5,220 bases of DNA, taken from the NCBI GenBank assembly GCA_010029945.1, contig RGQW01000117.1, forward strand, positions 1-5,220, given 5' to 3'. Numbering within the stretch: the stretch's first letter is position 1; every line of letters starts with the position of its first letter. Origin of the DNA: Actinomycetota bacterium (GTDB lineage Bacteria > Actinomycetota > Actinomycetes > S36-B12). Made by a program: the position numbers and the translations under genes. Below the pieces are notes generated by a model that was not told the origin of the DNA, made no database searches, and was given only the letters and a program-made list of their open reading frames with translations. Below are positions 1 through 4,291 of this stretch, in pieces.

Positions 1-465
1 GTCTACCCACTCCGCGACCGAGATGCCGGCCGCCTGCAAGTGCACCTTGGCGGTGATCTTGTCCATACACATGGCGGATGCGAGCACTCCTGAGCCGACG
101 TACGGCATACCGACGAAGTCGAGAAGCCCTTGGATGGTGCCGTCTTCACCCCAGGGGCCGTGCAGAACCGGGAAGACCACATCGATGGCTTCGACGCGGC
201 CGTCGATGACCGCACTCGGCCGATCGGCGGTCGCACCGATCATCACGGTCGACGACCCACCGTCGATTCTCGGCAGGTCGTCCGAGCGCAGGTCAGCTGG
301 TGTTCCAGTGAAGTGCACCATCGTCGAATCCGCGGTGACGGCGATCGGTAGGACGTCATGACCTGCCGCTTCGAGGGCTTCCCAGACGGCGGCGGCGCTG
401 ATGCAGGAGATCGAGTGTTCGCTGCTTCGTCCCCCGAAGATCACCGCTACCCGCGCTGTGGACAT
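1..465 (-). CDS. ddl: D-alanine--D-alanine ligase, N-terminal part (C-terminus beyond window edge)
   Basis: This cytoplasmic ATP-grasp enzyme joins two D-alanines into the dipeptide used for peptidoglycan precursors. The frame is open from the ATG at 463-465 to the left edge (155 codons); family members are about 310-370 aa, so roughly the first half is present. Visible motifs are the N-terminal substrate-binding loop GGRSSEHSIS (residues 11-20), the Ddl signature HGPWGEDGTIQG (102-113), PYVGSG (121-126), and MDK (134-136), which begins the ATP-grasp domain. The first residues read straight into the conserved VAVIFGG strand, so this ATG is the natural start. There is no Shine-Dalgarno upstream. 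Instead a TAGCGT hexamer sits 6 nt before the ATG, suggesting a leaderless mRNA. The gene diverges from the PLP-enzyme gene with only 37 bases between start codons. No frameshift is seen in the visible part. Identity is confident; truncation is by the window, not by mutation. Confidence 0.95.
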   Translation of the reverse strand, partial: MSTARVAVIFGGRSSEHSISCISAAAVWEALEAAGHDVLPIAVTADSTMVHFTGTPADLRSDDLPRIDGGSSTVMIGATADRPSAVIDGRVEAIDVVFPVLHGPWGEDGTIQGLLDFVGMPYVGSGVLASAMCMDKITAKVHLQAAGISVAEWVD

Positions 466-471
466 GGGCGC

Positions 472-477
472 ACGCTA
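472..477 (-). promoter_or_regulatory. Candidate -10 element for ddl (leaderless geometry)
   Basis: On the minus strand TAGCGT fits the actinobacterial -10 consensus TANNNT and ends exactly 6 nt before the ddl ATG, so transcription would begin at or next to the A of the start codon. A partial -35 match, TAGACC (4 of 6 to TTGACA), lies 16 nt further upstream. No Shine-Dalgarno is present. The hexamer is seen directly; promoter function is inferred. Confidence 0.5.
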
Positions 478-490
478 TCGGGCGCACCAC

Positions 491-496
491 TACGGT
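491..496 (+). promoter_or_regulatory. Candidate -10 element for the PLP-enzyme gene (leaderless geometry)
   Basis: TACGGT fits TANNNT and ends exactly 6 nt before the ATG at 503, with no Shine-Dalgarno in between. I see no good -35 at 16-18 nt spacing. It shares the 37-base divergent gap with the ddl promoter candidate, so the two promoters would lie back to back, and their upstream parts overlap the opposite gene. Function is inferred from position. Confidence 0.45.
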
Positions 497-502
497 CTAG
501 GC

Positions 503-1192
503 ATGACGCAGCGCCCTGAGCACTCCGCCTTGGATCTGTCCACGCTCGCCGTGACCAAGGGCCGGCCACCACGGGAGCCGGATGCTCCCCTGAACACACC
601 GATCGTTCCCGCGTCGTCATTCATCGCCGGCGGGCCCACGGAGTACGCGCGACTAATCCCCTTCTCGAGGAAGCCGATCTCGCGACCTGCCTTCCGGCCG
701 CGCGGTCCGCCGGCGTCCGCACGGTCGTGGACAACACCTTCGCGACGCCGATCTTGCAGCGACCGTTGGAACTCGGGGCGCACGTCGTGATGCACAGTGC
801 GACCAAGAGCCTGTCCGGGCATTCCGATCTACTCATGGGCGCTCTCGTCACCGAAGACCCGGAACTAGCGGAGGAACTGCGCACCCGACGCATTCTTCTC
901 GGAGCCGCACCAAGCGCTTTCGACGCGTACTTGGCTTTGCGCGGTGTCCGAACACTGGCCCTTCGGATCCAACGGGCTGAAGCAAGCGCGCAGTTTCTTG
1001 CAAAGAAGCTCCGAAGCGAATCTTCGATCAGCCGTGTTCGACAAGCCGGAACGATGGTGTCGATTGAATTCGGCGGCGATGCGGCCCGCGCGGACCGGGT
1101 GTGTCAGGGAACCCGGTTGTGGGCGCACGCCACCAGCTTGGGCGGCGTCCGACCTATGGGCCGACCTCGCGCACGCGATACACGCTGGTTGA
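503..1192 (+). pseudogene. Cystathionine gamma-lyase/synthase-like PLP enzyme, broken by internal deletions
   Basis: Intact members of this Cys/Met-metabolism PLP family (about 370-390 aa) cleave or form cystathionine. The N-terminus is present (LNTPIVPASSFIAGG... EYAR, to about 652). The sequence then jumps, in another frame, to TNPLLEEADL at 652, which normally lies about 100 residues further on, so the NPTW and early PLP-phosphate-binding region is missing. The core after the jump is well conserved: VVDNTFATP with the PLP-ring Asp (codon 730-732) and SATKSLSGHSD with the Schiff-base Lys (codon 805-807). A second, in-frame shortening of about 20 residues is likely near 1036-1044 (VR joined to QAGTMVS, normally separated by a YPGL..HPGHE-type stretch). 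After ATSLGGV (to about 1149) the frame shifts back and DLWADLAHAIHAG plus TGA follows directly, leaving out about 30-35 residues. Read from the ATG, translation would stop at 788-790 after 95 codons. Lyase and synthase cannot be separated from this. The gene may be real decay or an assembly error; the family call is secure. Confidence 0.85.
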
Positions 1193-1203
1193 TTCGCGAC
1201 CCG

Positions 1204-2214
1204 TCACGGTCCGAGGTCGGATTCGGCTCGGGTGTCTCGAGCCATGAAAGCGGCGGCCATGACCGTCGGTGAGTGATCGTGATGCAAAACGTTGACGACC
1301 TGCTCGGTAATCGGCATCTCGACCCCGTGCTCGCGGGCTAACTCGAGAATGGGCGTGCAACTCTTGTATGCCTCGCACGTCTGTCGCGTGATGTCGATGG
1401 TCTCCTGCACCGTCAGACCCGAGCCGATGTTCTCTCCGAAGGTTCGGTTGCGCGAGAGCGGTGACTGGCACGTCGCCACGAGATCTCCGACGCCAGCCAA
1501 GCCTTGGAACGTCAGCGGGTCGGCCCCTAGGGCCACTCCGAGTCGCGCCATTTCGGCCAAGCCGCGAGTGATCAGGGACGCCTGCGAGTTCTCTCCCAGA
1601 CCCATACCCACGGCCATGCCGTTGGCGACCGCAATCACGTTCTTGACCGATCCACCGATCTCCGTACCGACCACATCGGTGGTCCAGTACGGCCGGAAGT
1701 AGTTGGTGGTGCAGATGGCCTGCACCCGCTGGGCAGCATCGGCGTCCACGCAGGCAACGGTGGACGCGGTTGGTTGGCGCTGGACGATCTCACGAGCGAG
1801 GTTGGGGCCGGAGACGACGGCTACCTGGCTCGGGGGTGTGCCGAGCAATTCGTCGATGACTTGGCTCATGCGCTTGCTGGTGCCGAGTTCGATTCCCTTG
1901 ATGAGCGAGATGATGACGGCCGATTCCGGGATGAACGGCTTCCAGTGCGAAACGTTGGCCCGCACCACCTGCGACGGGATAGCCAGCACTACGTAGTCGG
2001 CTCCCTGCAGCGCTTCTTGAGCCGTGAGGGTCGCGCGTACTTCGGCCGGGAGTTCGATACCCGGGTGGTACGTGCGGTTTTGATGGATCGTCGTGATCTG
2101 CTCGACGGTCTTCGGGTCCCGGGCCCACATGGTGACCTCACAACCAGCGTGCGCGAGCACCATGGCAAACGCGGTGCCCCACGATCCGGATCCCATCATG
2201 GCTACTCGGGTCAC
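1204..2214 (-). CDS. gpsA: Glycerol-3-phosphate dehydrogenase [NAD(P)+]
   Basis: This cytoplasmic enzyme reduces dihydroxyacetone phosphate to sn-glycerol-3-phosphate, the backbone for phospholipids. The product is 336 aa, the usual family length. It has the N-terminal Rossmann loop GSGSWGTA (residues 8-15), KGIE with a conserved Lys at 106, SGPNLA (135-140), GGSVKNVIAVANGM with the catalytic-type Lys 191, then GLGENSQASLITRGLAEM and GLAGVGDLVATC. SRNRTFGENI follows, near residues 254-263, in the substrate-binding C-terminal domain. A longer open frame extends upstream, but the GTG at 2212-2214 is preferred because it reads directly into the Rossmann strand, follows a strong AGGAGG, and overlaps the plsC stop as GTGA. 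The overlap indicates an operon with translational coupling to plsC, which uses the same pathway. The 3' end lies 11 bases from the end of the convergent PLP-enzyme gene. No damage is seen. Confidence 0.97.
   Translation of the reverse strand: MTRVAMMGSGSWGTAFAMVLAHAGCEVTMWARDPKTVEQITTIHQNRTYHPGIELPAEVRATLTAQEALQGADYVVLAIPSQVVRANVSHWKPFIPESAVIISLIKGIELGTSKRMSQVIDELLGTPPSQVAVVSGPNLAREIVQRQPTASTVACVDADAAQRVQAICTTNYFRPYWTTDVVGTEIGGSVKNVIAVANGMAVGMGLGENSQASLITRGLAEMARLGVALGADPLTFQGLAGVGDLVATCQSPLSRNRTFGENIGSGLTVQETIDITRQTCEAYKSCTPILELAREHGVEMPITEQVVNVLHHDHSPTVMAAAFMARDTRAESDLGP
1225..1243 (+). terminator. Possible hairpin terminator for the PLP-enzyme gene, inside the gpsA 3' end
   Basis: GGCTCG (1225-1230) pairs with CGAGCC (1238-1243). 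The stem can extend inward by a G-T and a G-C pair, giving about 8 pairs around a 3-nt loop. It starts 32 nt after the PLP-enzyme stop codon. No T-run follows, so it would be a U-less hairpin of the type proposed in high-GC actinobacteria. It lies within coding sequence of gpsA and may be chance. Confidence 0.25.
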
Positions 2215-2969
2215 TGGTCCTCCTCGTCGAGAGCATCGGTCGCCTCGCGTTCCTGCCGGCGCGCCTTGGCCGGGGAATACCGTTCGACCGGGGCCTTCTG
2301 GTCGCGGATGCCCTCGAGAAGCTCGGTGATGGCCTGGACGACTCGATCCGTCGCGATATCGAGTGTCGCATGATCGAGTGGACGACCGGCAAGGTCGGAT
2401 AGATCCACCGGCTCCCCCGCCCACACGTGCATGGTCTTGCGGGGAAACAAGCGGAACTCCTTCTTGTAAGGGCCGATGACGTCACATGCTCCCCATTGCG
2501 CCACCGGAATGATGGGGCGACCAGTTGCCAAGGCGATGCGTGCCGCGCCCGTCTTGCCGACCATCGGCCAAAGGTCGGGGTCCTTGGTGATCGTTCCCTC
2601 GGGGTAGACGACCACGCACTCACCGGCCTGAATCGCCGTGACCGCGTCACGCACCGCCGCAATTGCCTCACGCGTCTCCCGATAAACCGGGATCTGTCCG
2701 GCACTTGCGATGATGGCTCCCACGATCGGGACTCGGAACACCGATTCCTTTGCCAAGAACCGGGGGGGACGATCGTTCTCCCACAGTGCGTGCGAGATGA
2801 CGAGGGGATCAAACCAGGAGATGTGGTTGCCAGCGACGATGATTCCTCCATCGTCGGCATTGAGGTTCTCCATGCCCCGCCAGTCACGCTTGGTGAACCA
2901 GGTCATCAGCGGCCACAGCAGGAACACCGCAATCCGATAACCCGGCCCGAGTTTCCAGGACCGGCGCAC
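2211..2969 (-). CDS. plsC: 1-acyl-sn-glycerol-3-phosphate acyltransferase family protein (PlsC/LPLAT)
   Basis: This is a membrane-associated acyltransferase that likely adds an acyl chain to lysophosphatidic acid to give phosphatidic acid. From the GTG at 2967-2969 the product is 252 aa, typical for actinobacterial members. In order it has a short hydrophobic segment (about residues 11-25), the catalytic HX4D box in NHISWFD (H49, D54), block II FLAKESVFRVP (71-81), block III VYPEGT (121-126), and block IV RPIIPVAQWG (161-170). A charged C-terminal tail ends in DEEDQ. Start choice: a GTG at 2991-2993 would add eight residues and fits leaderless initiation, whereas AGGAGG lies 10 nt before the GTG at 2969, which I prefer. 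The stop overlaps the gpsA start (GTGA), marking a plsC-gpsA operon. It diverges from cofC. The exact acyl acceptor cannot be told from sequence, since other LPLAT enzymes share these motifs. Confidence 0.92.
   Translation of the reverse strand: MRRSWKLGPGYRIAVFLLWPLMTWFTKRDWRGMENLNADDGGIIVAGNHISWFDPLVISHALWENDRPPRFLAKESVFRVPIVGAIIASAGQIPVYRETREAIAAVRDAVTAIQAGECVVVYPEGTITKDPDLWPMVGKTGAARIALATGRPIIPVAQWGACDVIGPYKKEFRLFPRKTMHVWAGEPVDLSDLAGRPLDHATLDIATDRVVQAITELLEGIRDQKAPVERYSPAKARRQEREATDALDEEDQ
2219..2224 (-). promoter_or_regulatory. Ribosome binding site of gpsA, inside plsC
   Basis: A full AGGAGG (within GAGGAGGACCA) lies 4 nt before the GTG start at 2214 and inside the last codons of plsC. 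It decides the gpsA start over in-frame upstream codons and fits coupled translation. Confidence 0.8.
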
Positions 2970-2979
2970 TCGGGGCACT

Positions 2980-2985
2980 CCTCCT
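2980..2985 (-). promoter_or_regulatory. Ribosome binding site deciding the plsC start
   Basis: AGGAGG (in GAGGAGGAG) lies 10 nt upstream of the GTG at 2969. It is inside the frame if translation instead starts at the GTG at 2993, so its strength argues for the shorter protein. With transcription starting near 2993, the leader would be about 24 nt. Confidence 0.5.
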
Positions 2986-2999
2986 CGCGACACCTGGGC

Positions 3000-3005
3000 A
3001 GGCTA
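3000..3005 (-). promoter_or_regulatory. Candidate -10 element for plsC-gpsA
   Basis: TAGCCT on the minus strand fits TANNNT and ends exactly 6 nt before the GTG at 2993. Transcription would begin at about 2993, giving either a leaderless mRNA or a 24-nt leader carrying the AGGAGG. The -35 region is weak. The element sits just upstream of the divergent cofC start. Function is inferred. Confidence 0.45.
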
Positions 3006-3013
3006 GCGGGTCG

Positions 3014-3715
3014 GTGGCGTTGAATAGGGATGTGCCGAACAACCCCAAGGCCGATGAACGATGGACGGCCATCGTTCCCGTGCGCTCCCTGACGGAGGGA
3101 AAGTCCCGATTGCTGACCGGGTCTTCCCCGGCACTGGGCCTGATTGAGGCATTCGCCCGCGATGTCCTTCGAGCCTGCGGTGATTCGGAACATATCGGCC
3201 GGACCATCGTGGTGTCCCCCGACGCATCCATCGAAACCCTGGCGCGCGACGCCAACAGCGATTTCGTGCCCGAGGCTTCAGCCAGTGGAATCAATGAAGC
3301 CATTGCCTCGGTACGGGCGACCTGCGAGCCGAATCAACCGGTGATCGGCATCCTCGCCGACACTCCCTGCCTCACCGGCGCCACTCTCGACGCCGTTTTG
3401 GCCCAGGCGCACGGCTACGACGTTTCCTTCGTGGCCGATGCTGCGGGAACCGGCTCGACGATGTGGTGTGCCCAAGTTCCCGGTGCCCGCTCCTTCTTCG
3501 GTTCACACTCCCGCGCTCATCACCGAGCAAGCGGCGCCGTCGAATTGGGTGTGACCGCACCTGGTGGCGACGAAGCCTTCCTATGGACGCGCGCCCGACG
3601 CGACGTCGACACCGACGTCGACCTGTGGGACGCCCATCGGATCGGCCTGGGCCCCGCGACAACACGTGCGTACGAACAATGGACCGCCCCGACGGGCGAT
3701 CTATTGCACGATTGA
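3014..3715 (+). CDS. cofC: CofC/FbiD-type guanylyltransferase (phosphoenolpyruvate or 2-phospho-L-lactate), coenzyme F420 synthesis
   Basis: This cytoplasmic nucleotidyltransferase couples GTP to a three-carbon phospho-acid, giving the activated intermediate that is attached to the deazaflavin Fo. In mycobacteria the homologue FbiD uses phosphoenolpyruvate; the archaeal-type reaction uses 2-phospho-L-lactate. The substrate is not readable here. The 233-aa product has the family order: WTAIVPVRSL with KSRL (Lys 30), SGINEAI (91-97, usually GLN), LADTP (114-118, usually DLP), DAAGTGST (142-149), FGSHSRAHH (162-170), and DVDT..DL (187-194). Homology begins at Trp 17, so the start is uncertain: GTG at 3014 is the most upstream, TTG at 3020 and GTG at 3032 are alternatives, and none has a clear Shine-Dalgarno. 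It stands alone on the plus strand, divergent from plsC and convergent with leuD. The position next to leuD and gpsA matches the F420 gene location known in actinobacteria such as Mycobacterium. Confidence 0.9.
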   Translation: MALNRDVPNNPKADERWTAIVPVRSLTEGKSRLLTGSSPALGLIEAFARDVLRACGDSEHIGRTIVVSPDASIETLARDANSDFVPEASASGINEAIASVRATCEPNQPVIGILADTPCLTGATLDAVLAQAHGYDVSFVADAAGTGSTMWCAQVPGARSFFGSHSRAHHRASGAVELGVTAPGGDEAFLWTRARRDVDTDVDLWDAHRIGLGPATTRAYEQWTAPTGDLLHD

Positions 3716-3724
3716 TGGAATCGA

Positions 3725-3753
3725 CGAGCGCTTCTTCGCGGTCAGCGCGCTCG
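3725..3753. terminator. Hairpin between convergent cofC and leuD, possible terminator
   Basis: CGAGCGC (3725-3731) pairs perfectly with GCGCTCG (3747-3753) across a 15-nt loop, 10 nt after the cofC stop. No T-run follows on either strand, so termination is only suggested by position between convergent genes. Confidence 0.3.
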
Positions 3754-3784
3754 CTTCGTTATCGACTCTCTCGTCGTCTTCAAC

Positions 3785-3807
3785 GCCGCGCCGTGCGGAT
3801 CCGCGGC
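3785..3807. terminator. Second hairpin or palindrome near the leuD 3' end
   Basis: GCCGCG (3785-3790) pairs with CGCGGC (3802-3807). Within the same stretch GCGGATCCGC (3795-3804) is a perfect 10-bp palindrome; the two structures exclude each other. On the minus strand the 6-bp stem begins 22 nt past the leuD stop. No T-tract follows. It may help end leuCD transcription or be chance in GC-rich DNA. Confidence 0.25.
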
Positions 3808-3829
3808 ATGGGTTACTCGCTACACGTCG

Positions 3830-4277
3830 CTATTGAGTGACCGGTGCGAAGCTCGGGCGGTGCGCTTCGAACTCAGCGATGGCATCCGCGTGCTGCATCG
3901 TGATGCCGATATCGTCCAGCCCTTCCATCAAACGCCACCGAACGTAGTCATCGACCTCAAATTCCGCCGTTAGATCACCGGCGCGGACCGTGCGTGACTC
4001 AAGATCGACCGTGACCTCGAGGGAAGGATCCGCTTCGATGAGCGTCCACAATTCCTCGATGACGCTTTGGTCCACCTGGGCGGTCAAGAGCCCGCCCTTG
4101 CCTGAGTTTCCGCGGAAGATATCGGCGAAACGAGAGGACAAGACAACACAGAATCCGTAGTTCTGCAACGCCCACACCGCGTGCTCGCGGGAACTCCGCA
4201 GGGATGATCTGATCGGTATCAACATTGCTCCGGCGCAAGGGGGCGGCCGTTCCGGTATGCCGGATGAAGGGTTCCAT
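3830..4277 (-). pseudogene. leuD: 3-isopropylmalate dehydratase small subunit, frameshifted with internal deletion
   Basis: Intact LeuD (about 195-200 aa) pairs with LeuC to isomerise 2- and 3-isopropylmalate in leucine synthesis. The start ATG (4275-4277) has GAGGAG 6 nt upstream and gives the expected N-terminus with RRSNVDTDQIIPAEF. At about 4193-4200 the family sequence jumps, in a different frame, to SSREHAVWALQNYGF. The roughly 45-47 residues normally between IIPA and GTGSSREHA (the YLKRV..GFEDGLF..W...LVAGPDFGTG region) are absent. From SSREHA to the TAG at 3830 the subunit is fully conserved (VVLSSRFADIF, GLLTAQV, WRLMEGLDDIG). The element is 448 nt against about 590 expected, so the loss is about 140 nt and not a multiple of three. 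Translation from the ATG would end at 3999-4001 after 92 codons. It lies 14 bases after leuC, as in an operon. Either a recent deletion or an assembly error; the gene identity is certain. Confidence 0.93.
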
Positions 4278-4283
4278 GGTGCG

Positions 4284-4289
4284 CTCCTC
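4284..4289 (-). promoter_or_regulatory. Ribosome binding site of leuD
   Basis: GAGGAG on the minus strand lies 6 nt before the leuD ATG, in the 14-base gap after the leuC stop. It confirms the leuD start and shows the 5' end of the gene is undamaged. Confidence 0.75.
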
Positions 4290-4291
4290 GC

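Noticed and set aside
1..465. First impression that ddl was also broken
   Set aside because: The frame is open without interruption from the ATG at 465 to the left edge and all N-terminal Ddl motifs are in place; it is only cut by the window.
640..1160. Intein, intron or programmed frameshifting as the explanation for the frame changes
   Set aside because: Conserved residues are missing at each junction rather than interrupted by extra sequence, and no slippery sequence with downstream structure is evident at the joints.
1774..2373. Plus-strand open frame of 199 codons opposite gpsA and plsC
   Set aside because: It mirrors the codon pattern of two clear genes on the other strand and has no family motif or RBS.
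2215..2424. Upstream extension of the gpsA frame giving a 406-aa product
   Set aside because: The extra 70 residues are low-complexity out-of-frame plsC. The GTG at 2214 has a strong AGGAGG and starts right at the Rossmann fold.
2138..2887. Minus-strand frame of 249 codons overlapping plsC and the start of gpsA
   Set aside because: Same strand but shifted frame. The product is Arg/Ser-rich without motifs, while the overlapping plsC frame carries all four acyltransferase blocks.
3715..3840. A 41-codon open frame whose ATG overlaps the cofC stop (TGATG), Ser- and Arg-rich
   Set aside because: It continues a longer antisense-style frame in GC-rich DNA, overlaps the leuD 3' end, has no RBS of its own and resembles nothing I recognise. 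The overlap with the stop is most likely chance.
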